Of a DNA stretch of 64,000 nt, positions 18,201 to 26,093 are shown piece by piece. The position numbers were made by a program, and so were the translations under genes. Origin of the DNA: Alloacidobacterium sp035547425 (GTDB lineage Bacteria; Acidobacteriota; Terriglobia; Terriglobales; Acidobacteriaceae); contig DASZUU010000046.1 in NCBI GenBank assembly GCA_035547425.1, positions 1 to 64,000 of the forward strand, read 5' to 3'. The notes beneath the pieces are model-generated. The model saw only the letters and a program-made list of their open reading frames with translations, was not told where the DNA came from and did no database searches. Within the stretch, counting starts at the first letter, position 1; each line of letters begins with the position of its first letter.

Positions 18201-19662
18201 AGGCGAACTCATAAGCGCGCGGCGTAGCGGTGCCGGCAGCAAGATCGTGAAAGTGCGCTGCCATGGCGAGGGTCCATGCATCATTGAGGCGCTGCAGCGG
18301 ATAGGTGCGCGCGCCGAGCCAGGCGGCAGCAACAGAGGATTTTTCGGCTGCGTCGGCCAGCAGCTCTTCCTTGCGGATCCAGCGCTTTTGATACGCTTGC
18401 GAAGTGAGCGAACCGGCAGAGTGGTTCGTCAGCTCCAGCTCGCCCGTATAGCGCGGAAGCCTTGCCTCCTCATCCGGAGTGATGTCGAGAAACATCTGAT
18501 CAGCCGTTGCAGAGACGACGCGCACCGGGCCGCCGCCAACCTTCACCTCCGGCCATGCGGGATGATTGTCTTCAAAGTAGAAGCCATCTTGCGGGGGCAG
18601 ATCGACGCTGCCCCTGGTGACGATAGCCTCCAGCCTTTTGACCGACTCTTCACTGGGAGCGCCGCCGATATCACCGGTACCGTAGTAGTGATAATCGGTG
18701 AAGACACCGGTAACTTTTCCATTGTTCAGGACACGGGCAGCCCAATCACCCTGAAAGCGCTGGAGGGAAAAGTCCCGCTGTGCGCGTGCCAGGCCAATCT
18801 GCTCGCTGCGGACTGCCATGAACTCTTGGATATCTTTAGGGTCGAATGGCTTTCCGGACTCATGCGCCTGTTCGAGCTTCTGCTGCAGCGCAGCGCTTCG
18901 CTTCTCGAGATCGGCAGCGGCGGGATTCGGCTTCTCAGCGGGCAGCGGCGTGCTGAGATCGGTGTAAATGCCTCCGCTGTAGGCACCGGGATTAACGCCG
19001 GCGAGAACGCTTTCGCCATCGGGGCCAACCCATACGCCAACGTTAAAGGGAGTGCCTTCGGGCGTTCTCTCCAGCGAATCCTGCCCGCCGACGTTCGCCG
19101 ATGAGCCCCAGGAAAGCTTCTGCGTGGAGAAGCCTTTGACTCCGGAAGAGGCGAGAATGGATGGGAGAGATGAAGGAAAGCCGAAGCAATCGGGCAGCAT
19201 GTACTCGGCGCTGGCTTTGCCGAACTCATTACGAAACCAGTCATTGCCGTAGAGTATCTGGCGGATGATGGCTTCGGCATTGGGCGCATTGACGTCGCCT
19301 TCTTCCATGGACGAGCCTGCGGGGAACCAGCGGCCCTCGGCAACATACTGCTTCAGCTTCGCGAAGTCCGCGGGGTAGTACTCCTTCATCAGGCGGTAGC
19401 GATTGGCGCCGCTGAAGTTAAAGATGTAATGCGGATACTTCTCGATGAGTTTGAAGTTGTCCTCCATGGTGTGGCGGAGATACTCATCGATGACCTGCGG
19501 ATATTCCCAGCGCCATTCGGTATCGAGGTGCGCATATCCCACAGCGTAAAGAGTAGGTTCCTTACTGAGGTCGGGCCCGGCAGATGTTTGAGCATTGGCG
19601 ATGCCCGGTAAAGCCCCGATTGCTATCAAGGCCGACATAGAAAGCGCACAAATCTTTGGCAT
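15271..19662 (-). CDS. Long multidomain GH38 alpha-mannosidase
   Basis: A 1463-residue GH38 alpha-mannosidase, about 500 residues longer than usual. The start at 19662 is supported by GGAGAG 7 bases upstream and gives a signal peptide (ALSMSALIAIGALPGIANA). Catalytic-domain motifs are AHLDTEWRW (zinc ligands), LPDCFGFPSSLP (nucleophile Asp) and HFHDLAAGT (zinc His). The usual C-terminal beta domains run to about residue 990. Beyond them lie a beta-rich domain (about 1000-1160), an Ig-like domain resembling NEW3 (about 1175-1265), and a second beta-rich domain (about 1275-1460). The two beta-rich domains share a pattern (F-L-P...NA...LP-G...LA...W...YAYxY...LP...V) and look like an internal duplication, probably for carbohydrate binding. 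A strong hairpin separates it from the upstream receptor gene. Confidence 0.9.
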   Translation of the reverse strand: MPKICALSMSALIAIGALPGIANAQTSAGPDLSKEPTLYAVGYAHLDTEWRWEYPQVIDEYLRHTMEDNFKLIEKYPHYIFNFSGANRYRLMKEYYPADFAKLKQYVAEGRWFPAGSSMEEGDVNAPNAEAIIRQILYGNDWFRNEFGKASAEYMLPDCFGFPSSLPSILASSGVKGFSTQKLSWGSSANVGGQDSLERTPEGTPFNVGVWVGPDGESVLAGVNPGAYSGGIYTDLSTPLPAEKPNPAAADLEKRSAALQQKLEQAHESGKPFDPKDIQEFMAVRSEQIGLARAQRDFSLQRFQGDWAARVLNNGKVTGVFTDYHYYGTGDIGGAPSEESVKRLEAIVTRGSVDLPPQDGFYFEDNHPAWPEVKVGGGPVRVVSATADQMFLDITPDEEARLPRYTGELELTNHSAGSLTSQAYQKRWIRKEELLADAAEKSSVAAAWLGARTYPLQRLNDAWTLAMAAHFHDLAAGTATPRAYEFAWNDDVIAMNQFAGVLSNAAEGISAGMNTEVKGIPVVVFNQLNIAREDVVEAKLDFPAGLPQSVRVIAPDGKEVPSQISEGKVIFLATVPSVGYAVYDVQPGAASSAASSTLKVSSNELENAYYRVRLDQAGDVTSIFDKQLGKELLRAPARLAISYDNPEQWPAWNMDWKQEQAPPKEYVSGPAKIRVVENGPARVAIEVTRETAGSRFVQTVSLAAGEAGKRVEFGNVIDWNTRESNLKATFPLTASNVMATYNWDIGTIERPTAEPKKFEVPSHQWIDLTDMSGKYGATILTDAKNGSDKPDDHTIRLTLIRTPGVAGGYPDQATQDIGHHEFVYGIAGHADDWRRGQTDWTGQELNAPLIAFAATKHTGNLGKSFSLLKVSSPRIRVLAVKKAEHGAETIVRLVELDGRPQSDVRVSFAAPITAAREVNGQEQPVGPATVTGGALVTSFGAYQPRTFAVRLAPPSGKVNSIHSEPVALQYDLAAATDDGDRSTSGFDGKGNALPAEMLPQQLTFDNVQFQLAPAKTGTPNALVAKGQTIPLPSGRFNRVYVLAASAGPDQKATFEAGGKAFNVTVENWGGFIGQWDDRVWSSKDTSNDNYGDMIGLKPGFIKRANLAWYCSHHHNAEGKNVAYAYSYLFGYAFAVPAGARSIKLPDNDRVRVFAISVVDENPAIQPVQPLYDELPSANAGPADFTLSTSSSTISVPQGRTATTRLLVLPRGNFEGKVHLAATGLPQGVTASFDPEETDGPSVLTLSVAGSAAPATATVTITGTSGNTSHTATTSLSVTPVLSGTVPVALSHAYNVTGIYDDGAKFESKASLDGGGYSFSKQILGSQQVGDEVLFNIGPANAPDAVTSATIHLPQGKYSSLRLLALGVEGSQESQVFSVKYADGSASNFTRNISDWAMPQNYAEESNAVTMPYRLVADGSKESRSTYAYAYTFPLDSSKEVSTITLPGNRNVVVLGVTLVPAAK

Positions 19663-19788
19663 CAACTCTCTCCAACTGCTGGTTCTGTTAACGAATACGA
19701 AGTATCCCAACGGATGAGTTTCGAAGCTACGGTTCACAACGCGTGATGCCGTGTCCGGGTCATGCGATCTTGCAATGGTCAGGAACAC

Positions 19789-19820
19789 AAAGACTCCTGC
19801 GGCGCGCCGCAGGAGTCTTT
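19789..19820 (-). terminator. Strong hairpin between receptor and GH38 genes
   Basis: AAAGACTCCTGCGG and CCGCAGGAGTCTTT form a perfect 14-bp stem around a CGCG loop, 13 bases after the receptor stop codon. It should stop most receptor transcripts and let a fraction read through to the GH38 and GH92 genes. Confidence 0.75.
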
Positions 19821-19832
19821 GCATGGTTACAG

Positions 19833-22800
19833 TTAGAAGCTGATCTTCCCGGTGATCTGGAGAATTCTGGGGAAGTTCTGCTGCGTTGGTCCGACTGTGC
19901 CGAAGCCGCTCCAGCCCGAAGTGGGGCTGAAGGATGCCGGGCCGTCGCCGGGGTTCGTGTCAGGTCCGCCGAAGAGCACGGAGTTGAGCGCATTGAATGC
20001 ATCCAGGCGGAGCTGGAAGCTGAGGTTGTCGTGAATGGGCGTAGTCTTCTGCAGCGAGAGATCGAGGTTGGGGACGGTAGGCTGACGGACCTGCGAGGTG
20101 GTGCCAATGAGGTTCATCAAGCCCCAAGCCGGAATGCCCTGCCAGCAGCTGGTATCGTTGCTGAACCAGCGGCCATGACCAACGGACGTTCCACCTTTCG
20201 GAACATAGCTGGTCCCAGGGCAGGTATACCACCAGCCGGTGTTGACGCCGACAGGAACACCACTCTGCGCAGCGAAGACGCCAGCGAGGCTCCAACCATT
20301 GACCAAGAGACCGACCGGAGCGGAAGGATTGGTAAGGAACATTCCTCCCTTGCCGAAGGGCAGGTCATATACGCTCGTCACAGTAAGAACATGGGTGCGA
20401 TCACTGCCAGCCAGCTGATGTATCTGAGAGAAGTCCTGATACGGCCAGCCGTTGAGATACCCGTCGCCATTCATGGTCTTTGAATAGGTATAGGAGAGGT
20501 TCATGGTAAGACCATGCGTAGCTCGCTTGGTCAGTTTCACTTCCAGGCCGTCGTACCAGTTGCGGCCCAGTGGCGCATTGTATTGACCAATCAGTCCGTA
20601 GCCACCCGGAGTGCAATATTGCGAACCGGGAAGCATGAGCGCGATGGCCTGCACCGTAGTCGAAGTACCGCACTGCCCAGGGCCGGAGATGCCGGGAACG
20701 TTGTAGTACGGGTTCGGCACCTGCTGATCCCAGATGCTGGGGTTGGCCTGAGCCGCCTTCTGCTGGGCCAGGGTCGCGGTTCCGTTCAGCCAGAGGTTGA
20801 CGCGGAGACGGCTGCTGAAATTGCCGGCGTAGCGAGCGTCAAGGACCATGCCGCCGGGGAGCTCACGCTGGATACCCATCGAAACGATCTGCTCCATGGG
20901 AACCTTGCGATCCGGGAAATCTGCCTGGATGGTGCCGTTACCAACGTCGGTCAGCAATCCGAGGCTGTTACCGGTGGGAACCAGCAGGCCGCTCGAGAAT
21001 GGATTGCCGCTCTGGAAGTAGTTGGTTGGAGTGTTGCCTCCGTCCAGTGATGCGGAGAAGTTCGTGGTTTGCGCTTCACCGATGCTTGATCCGCCTTCGA
21101 GGCCGTAGGAGTACATCAAGCCCCAGCCGCCGCGGATGACGGTTTTGGGATCGATCACGAAGGCGAAGCCGATTCTCGGCCCGACATCGGACCAGTCCGT
21201 GTTGTAAGCGTCACGAGACTGACCATTGCTCCCCGCAAACTGCACACCGCCGTAGACAGTGGCCAGCGTAGAAGGATCGATGCCCGCCGCGGACCATGCC
21301 GTCATGTTGCTGGCATTGGTCACGTTGGCCTGATACATTGCCTCGTTGGTGAGTGGGTTTACGCAAGTGAGGCAGAGACCGCGGTTGAGGTGGTTGTAGC
21401 GCTCCCGCAGACCACGCTGCACGTCGTAGCGGAGTCCGAGGTTGAGTGTCAGGCGAGGATTAACGCGCCAGTTGTCCTGGAAGTAAGCCGCGTAGACCGG
21501 ATAGCCTTCCATCAGCGAGTAGAACCAATCGATGCCACCGCTATTGGGGTATCCGAGGTAAAACGAGGCGAGAGACGAACCATTCGGCGCCTGCTGGAAG
21601 CTCGAGGGAAGATTCGAGTTCAAGCAATGGTTGGCCGTGCTGCCGGTAGAATCCGCGTAGTAGCAAGTACCGTTGTGGGGGTTGAGCTGGGTCCAGCCGG
21701 AGTTATAGCTGAAGTCGCCGTTGGGATGACCACCGCCGTAAGGAACGCCGCCATACTGGAACTCGTCGATTTCGCCGCCGAACTCAAGAGTGTGTGCGCC
21801 AGCCGTCTTGGTGAAGTCCACATCGAAGGTGAAGTTGTTTGTAACGTCAGCATTGATGTTGTTGCCGAAGACAGTGTTGCCGCCGAGCAGGTTGCTGCCC
21901 CATCCGTCGCTGACCGTGAATTCAGGCAGATATTTGGATGATGTGGTTCCCGGCAGCGGCATGCCGAGACCGATGGTGCTGGGATCGGTCTGCTGCGAAA
22001 GATCGCCGTCCGGAGAAGCTTCATAGAAACGATCAAACGAGACTTTGAAATCGCCGACAAGGCTGGGAGAGAAGACGTGAGTCACGTCCTGGGTTGCAAC
22101 CCAGTTCTGGTGCAGCCAGTTGATATTGCCGTGCGCTCCCACGCCTGACAGACCGTTCTGGCTACGATTTTCATTTCCCTTCCAGTATAGGAAGTAGCTG
22201 TACATCTTCGTCTTGTCGGAAAGATTGTAGTCGATGCGAACCTGCGGCTGATTGTAGTCGTACTTGTCGGGCGTCTGACCGATGAAGTTATCACCCTTGA
22301 CCAGATTTTCTGCGCCAGGGACGTTGGGCAGCGGAATGTACTTCAGAACCGCAAGGGCCGTGTTGTTAATCTGAGAGCCGGGCAGCATGTTATTTGGATA
22401 CTGCTGCTGCACTACGAGATCACTGCTGCAGGAGGTGGCAGGACCGCCGGTGAGACAGGTTGCCGTTCCCGGCTGGAAGACCGGAAGGCCGGTGGGAAAC
22501 TCCTGCGAATCCATTTTCTGCACGAGGCCGAAGTCAACACCGGAATTGCCGTTGTAACCGGGGCGCAACCAGGCAGGCGGCACATTTTCAAGCGTGGTGC
22601 CGGAAAGCGATTGACGATAGCCTTCAAAGCCGAAGAAGAAGAAGAGCTTCTTCTTGATGATAGGACCACCGGCGGTGATCCAGAACTGATTCTGGACTTC
22701 GCCCTGACGTGGCGTGCCGGTCAGATTGTTCTGGAAGGTATTGGCGTTCATGAAGGCGCCTTCATAGGCGTATCGCAGGTCGCCGTGATACTGGTCTCCG

Positions 22801-23585
22801 CCGCTCTTGCTGACTACGTTGACGGTGCCGCCGCTGGTTCTACCATAGCGGGCGTCGTAGGTCGTCGTCATGACGTTGACTTCTTCAATGCTGTCGATGT
22901 TGGGAGAAACGGTCCACTCACCGGCAGAGTGATTGTTATACGAATACTGGCTGGTGATGTTGGTTCCATTGAGGGTGAATTGGTTGTTGCCGACGATTCC
23001 ACCACCCAGGGTGTAAGAAGAGGTCACATCCCATCCGGTTGTGCCGTGATAGCCGCCGTTCCCAAACTGCGTCTGCGTAAATTGGCTGCCGGGAGTGGTT
23101 CCAATCAGAGTATACGATTGGCCGCCATTCAGCGGGACGCTCTGGAGCGTGCGCTGATCGATGACAGTACCCCCGGAGCCGGTAGTGGTCTCCAGCTGCG
23201 CGGGCGCGGTATTCACAACAACCTGTTCGGAAGCGGCGCCGAGTTCAAGGGAAAAATTCTGGTTAAATGTCTGCGAAGCAAGCAGAAGAACCTTATCCTG
23301 CACCGCTGTTTTAAAACCACTAGCCTGAGCTGTTACCGAATAGGTGCCGGGCAGCACGTAAGGAATGTAGTAGACACCTTTGCTGCTGGTCTTTCCGGTA
23401 TAGGTGGTTCCGGATGTTGCGTTGACCGCAGTCACAGTTGCATTTGCGATAAGCGCTCCGGAGGGATCCGTTACCTGCCCGGTAAGGACAGCGCGGAACT
23501 CCTGAGCATAACTACTGTTAAAAGCGGCGAAAAAGACAGTAAGAATACAGACTGCCAAATTTCGCAATCTCAGAGGATTTCTCAT
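19833..23585 (-). CDS. TonB-dependent receptor, Oar-like
   Basis: A 1250-residue outer-membrane receptor. The start at 23585 has GGAGG 7 bases upstream and yields a signal peptide ending SSYAQ; a longer frame exists but has no ribosome site. After it comes a carboxypeptidase-regulatory-like beta-sandwich (LTGQVTDPSGALIANATVTAVN, residues about 33-110). A plug domain follows with PLNGGQSYTLIG and FTLNGTNITSQ, then a long barrel ending LRLDAFNALN...RILQITGKISF. This is the common acidobacterial architecture for uptake of large substrates. It heads the unit with the long GH38 and GH92 enzymes and has two operators just downstream of its promoter. It is therefore a strong candidate importer of manno-oligosaccharides. 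No SusD-like partner is present. Confidence 0.93.
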   Translation of the reverse strand: MRNPLRLRNLAVCILTVFFAAFNSSYAQEFRAVLTGQVTDPSGALIANATVTAVNATSGTTYTGKTSSKGVYYIPYVLPGTYSVTAQASGFKTAVQDKVLLLASQTFNQNFSLELGAASEQVVVNTAPAQLETTTGSGGTVIDQRTLQSVPLNGGQSYTLIGTTPGSQFTQTQFGNGGYHGTTGWDVTSSYTLGGGIVGNNQFTLNGTNITSQYSYNNHSAGEWTVSPNIDSIEEVNVMTTTYDARYGRTSGGTVNVVSKSGGDQYHGDLRYAYEGAFMNANTFQNNLTGTPRQGEVQNQFWITAGGPIIKKKLFFFFGFEGYRQSLSGTTLENVPPAWLRPGYNGNSGVDFGLVQKMDSQEFPTGLPVFQPGTATCLTGGPATSCSSDLVVQQQYPNNMLPGSQINNTALAVLKYIPLPNVPGAENLVKGDNFIGQTPDKYDYNQPQVRIDYNLSDKTKMYSYFLYWKGNENRSQNGLSGVGAHGNINWLHQNWVATQDVTHVFSPSLVGDFKVSFDRFYEASPDGDLSQQTDPSTIGLGMPLPGTTSSKYLPEFTVSDGWGSNLLGGNTVFGNNINADVTNNFTFDVDFTKTAGAHTLEFGGEIDEFQYGGVPYGGGHPNGDFSYNSGWTQLNPHNGTCYYADSTGSTANHCLNSNLPSSFQQAPNGSSLASFYLGYPNSGGIDWFYSLMEGYPVYAAYFQDNWRVNPRLTLNLGLRYDVQRGLRERYNHLNRGLCLTCVNPLTNEAMYQANVTNASNMTAWSAAGIDPSTLATVYGGVQFAGSNGQSRDAYNTDWSDVGPRIGFAFVIDPKTVIRGGWGLMYSYGLEGGSSIGEAQTTNFSASLDGGNTPTNYFQSGNPFSSGLLVPTGNSLGLLTDVGNGTIQADFPDRKVPMEQIVSMGIQRELPGGMVLDARYAGNFSSRLRVNLWLNGTATLAQQKAAQANPSIWDQQVPNPYYNVPGISGPGQCGTSTTVQAIALMLPGSQYCTPGGYGLIGQYNAPLGRNWYDGLEVKLTKRATHGLTMNLSYTYSKTMNGDGYLNGWPYQDFSQIHQLAGSDRTHVLTVTSVYDLPFGKGGMFLTNPSAPVGLLVNGWSLAGVFAAQSGVPVGVNTGWWYTCPGTSYVPKGGTSVGHGRWFSNDTSCWQGIPAWGLMNLIGTTSQVRQPTVPNLDLSLQKTTPIHDNLSFQLRLDAFNALNSVLFGGPDTNPGDGPASFSPTSGWSGFGTVGPTQQNFPRILQITGKISF

Positions 23586-23656
23586 TTGGGGCCTCCAAAA
23601 AGCAACGTACTTTACACGGCACGAACGACTTAGGCCGTGTGAAATCTTGAAATATA

Positions 23657-23672
23657 GTGGTATGGTTTCCAT
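23657..23672. promoter_or_regulatory. LacI-type operator, site D (weaker)
   Basis: GTGGTATGGTTTCCAT keeps the outer half-sites of the shared palindrome but has GG in place of the central CG. It lies exactly 22 bases, about two helical turns, from site E, so tandem binding is possible. Confidence 0.42.
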
Positions 23673-23678
23673 TCACGG

Positions 23679-23694
23679 ATGGTATCGATTCCAT
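23679..23694. promoter_or_regulatory. LacI-type operator, site E
   Basis: ATGGTATCGATTCCAT is the most symmetrical copy of the shared motif. It lies about +6 to +22 relative to the predicted start of the receptor transcript, a classic position for repression. Confidence 0.62.
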
Positions 23695-23707
23695 CCGGCA
23701 GAAGAAT

Positions 23708-23736
23708 TGTTAAACTTCTACAGCAGCGCTGTCAAG
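23708..23736 (-). promoter_or_regulatory. Predicted promoter of the receptor-mannosidase unit
   Basis: On the reverse strand an exact TTGACA (23736-23731) is followed after 17 bases by TAACAA (23713-23708). Operators E and D follow immediately, then GGAGG and the receptor ATG. Confidence 0.5.
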
Positions 23737-23840
23737 ATTTTTTGAAATTCTCCCAGTTTTGAGCTAGAAATTTGTTGCGTGATCGAAGCCGGATAGTGAT
23801 GTGAGGGCGGCAAACGCAGGATCTAAATTTCACTGGTGAA

Positions 23841-23875
23841 AACCGTAATATTACTTATGAAGTAATATTACGGTT
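23841..23875. repeat. AT-rich 16-bp perfect inverted repeat
   Basis: AACCGTAATATTACTT and AAGTAATATTACGGTT form a perfect 16-bp stem with a 3-base loop (ATG). On the reverse strand it is followed by TTTTC, so it can act as the terminator of the VOC gene. Its symmetry also fits a protein-binding site. Confidence 0.6.
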
Positions 23876-23924
23876 GCAATCTGCACGGGGAATCGATGTC
23901 GAGCCTGTTCACTCTGACGAGGCA

Positions 23925-24373
23925 CTAACCATACATAACGCCCGGCTTGCTCTGTCCGACCTCGATGATATAGCCATCAGGATCGCGGATGTAGCAGCGT
24001 ATCTCCCCATATTTATCCAGAGGCTCAGTAGGAACTCGGCTCCTCGGCTCTTCCATAGCTCATAGCAGGCTTGAATATCCGCAACCCGGAAGTTCATGAA
24101 GCTATTGATGTGGTTCGGATCGGGGACGCTAAGCGTTACGGTTGGCTTGTCCGGCGTGGGGCCGCCGCCGACATTCAAAATCATCCAGATGTTCGCAAGC
24201 TGAAGATACCCAGGGGCGTTGCCATCGCCCAAAGTCAGAATGCGAGCCCCGAAGACCTTTTCGTAGTATCTGGCCGATCGCTCTATGTCGGCAACGGTGA
24301 GAAAATGCGCGATGCTGATCCCTTCCTTCGGGGGCATCTCATAGCTCTTCTGTTCGATTTGTACGCTGTTCAT
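23925..24373 (-). pseudogene. VOC (glyoxalase-fold) protein, frameshifted
   Basis: A small metal-dependent enzyme of the vicinal-oxygen-chelate superfamily. The first part reads normally (HFLTVADIERSARYYEKVFGA, then YLQLANIWMILNVGG) up to KSRGAEFL. At about 24027 the family pattern moves to another frame: EPLDKYGEIRCYIRDPDGYIIEVGQ, ending at a TAG at 23925-23927. The lost frame contains the Tyr-Ile-Ile-Glu strand that supplies a metal ligand. Left as read, the protein ends in unrelated sequence at 23909. A one-base deletion, or a sequencing error, explains this. Whatever the cause, the ancestral product was about 149 residues and cytoplasmic; its substrate is unknown. Confidence 0.72.
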
Positions 24374-24701
24374 CGCCTAACTCCCTATAGATACAGGACC
24401 CGGAGCCATCAGACACGCTAATGGTGTCGTTTGCACCCATTCCAACATCACATGTGAAATCAGCAGCTGGTTCTAGGCAGATGCGCCCGGTGGAATGAAG
24501 CCCGGCGCAGCGCTGTTCACGACACCATTGAGTCTCTCTTGTCTGAATATCGGCGTCTCCATCTCCGACAGACAAGCATTGTGCTTGGACAACAGTCTAC
24601 GCCACAGAGAATCGAATGGATACAGCTAACAGATATATGTAAAGCTTCAGTCAAGCGATGTCGGTTCTCCCCGCGTGGTTTGTGGTCCATCGTGGAGTCA
24701 G
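24374..24701. other. Gene-free stretch
   Basis: I see no convincing gene or relic in either strand of these 328 bases. The only structure noted is an 11-base inverted repeat, AATGGTGTCGT at 24420-24430 and ACGACACCATT at 24519-24529, without a transposase or target duplication. Confidence 0.5.
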
Positions 24702-25289
24702 CTAATCCGCATGAGCTCTGGCCAACCCTTTTGCTATGCGGGAGTCGGGAACCAGCCATATCAACCCCGCAACAACGAGGATTGCTTGAGCAAGCCCGGG
24801 AGCACGAAGTGTGGCAACGAGCGCTACGATATACAGCAGAAGCGACAGCTTTGCCTTCCGGTCTTTTCCGATTACTTGCTTCAATATAGAGCGTTGTCCC
24901 TGTGCCCGCATGATAGCTTGTTGAAGAAAATAATAAGCAATTCCGGCCAGCAGGAGCACACAGGCATAAAGCGCAGTGGGCGCTGATGCGAAATGATTTT
25001 CCCCCAGCCATCCTACAGCAAAAGGAAATAAGGATAGCCAAAACAGAAGATGCAGGTTAGCCCACAGAATCGAACCAGTAACTTCCTTACAGGTATGCAA
25101 AAGATGGTGATGATTATTCCAGTAGATGCCGACATAGAGGAAGCTGACAATGTAACTCAAAAAAACCGGCAGGAGTGGGGCCAGATCTCTGATGCGAGTG
25201 CCGTGTGGCACTTTCAGTTCGAGAACCATAATCGTAATGACGATCGCAATTACCGCATCACTAAATGCTTCCAACCGCACGGTGGTCAT
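24702..25289 (-). CDS. TMEM175 / DUF1211-family membrane protein
   Basis: A 195-residue membrane protein of the TMEM175 (DUF1211) family, whose bacterial members form potassium-permeable channels. The signature RLEAFSDAVIAIVITIMVLEL lies at the very start (residues 5-25) in the first transmembrane helix, where the FSD motif is conserved. About five further hydrophobic helices follow, with a His-rich segment (YWNNHHHLLH) after the second. The start at 25289 is chosen because the signature normally begins a few residues from the N-terminus and because it lies 7 bases after the Rieske stop. An ATG at 25316 is possible and would overlap the Rieske gene. The two genes are probably co-transcribed. 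Confidence 0.83.
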   Translation of the reverse strand: MTTVRLEAFSDAVIAIVITIMVLELKVPHGTRIRDLAPLLPVFLSYIVSFLYVGIYWNNHHHLLHTCKEVTGSILWANLHLLFWLSLFPFAVGWLGENHFASAPTALYACVLLLAGIAYYFLQQAIMRAQGQRSILKQVIGKDRKAKLSLLLYIVALVATLRAPGLAQAILVVAGLIWLVPDSRIAKGLARAHAD

Positions 25290-25296
25290 GGATTTC

Positions 25297-25677
25297 TCAC
25301 TCTGTTTGGGGAACATTACTCGCGTCCTGATGTGGGATGCTCTCAACTCGTGCTCTCTCGCCTTCAACAATCACCCTGTAAATCTGGAGCGGATGAATAG
25401 CAGGCCCATGCAATACGGCGCCTGTGCAGACATCAAATTGTGAGCCGTGCCAGGGGCAGGTCACCGTCGAACCCGCAATATGCCCTTCGATAATCGGCCC
25501 CTGCTGATGCGGACATTTGGACTGCGTGGCGCACAGGTGTCCTGATATATTGAACACCGCGACGTTATCGACCAACAGCGCTGAACCTTCCCGCACCTCG
25601 CGGATATGGAACCACTCCGACCCGACTAAATCGGCCTGAGCAACGGATGTAAATGTAGCATGCGTGTTGCTTTCCAT
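25297..25677 (-). CDS. Rieske [2Fe-2S] ferredoxin-like protein
   Basis: A 126-residue soluble Rieske protein. The cluster ligands are C55 and H57 in KCPHQQG and C74 and H77 in CPWHGSQFD, the spacing seen in ferredoxins of dioxygenase systems and in NirD-like proteins. There is no signal peptide or membrane anchor. AAAGG lies before the ATG. No oxygenase or reductase is adjacent, so its electron-transfer partner is unknown. The downstream TMEM175-like gene starts 7 bases after its stop, an unusual pairing. Confidence 0.88.
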   Translation of the reverse strand: MESNTHATFTSVAQADLVGSEWFHIREVREGSALLVDNVAVFNISGHLCATQSKCPHQQGPIIEGHIAGSTVTCPWHGSQFDVCTGAVLHGPAIHPLQIYRVIVEGERARVESIPHQDASNVPQTE

Positions 25678-26093
25678 GGTTGTACCTTTGAAAACGCTTC
25701 TTCAGAAAAACGAAGCTGCCTGATTGCCACTAAAGACAACGATGAGCGCGAAAATGTGACACGTTCTCAACAAATGCCGCAGACACGCTTAACGCATATT
25801 GTCTGGGTACAGCTCGTGTGGCATGATGCCGCGTACTTTTCTGTGAAAATCTCTCTTTTTAGGGAATTCCCTGTCACAGATTGCTTCGCTATCTTGTCAT
25901 CACGAGTACCGGTAATCTGGGGCAACCAGATTGAGGCTTTAACTTGAACTGTTGCGGGATTATCCCTCGCGCGACGAGATGTGTGCGCAGAGTAGCCTTT
26001 TTTGCGATTTCATCAACTTGTCCCGGATAGGGGAAAATCGCAGGTAATCGGGAAGCTCCGCGCACGCAGACTGGAATGGACCAGGGAGAGCAG
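25678..26093. other. Gene-free stretch
   Basis: These 416 bases lie between the divergent Rieske gene and the small acidic-protein gene. No coding relic was recognised in any frame. They presumably carry the promoters of both genes, but no confident -35/-10 pair was identified. Confidence 0.4.

Noticed and set aside
24517..25041. Reverse-strand frame of 174 codons overlapping the TMEM175-like gene
   Set aside because: Cys/Arg-rich translation without pattern; the overlapping frame has clear membrane helices and the FSD signature.
25660..25947. Forward frame of 95 codons between the Rieske and small acidic-protein genes
   Set aside because: It overlaps the Rieske start, has no ribosome site and shows no protein-like pattern.
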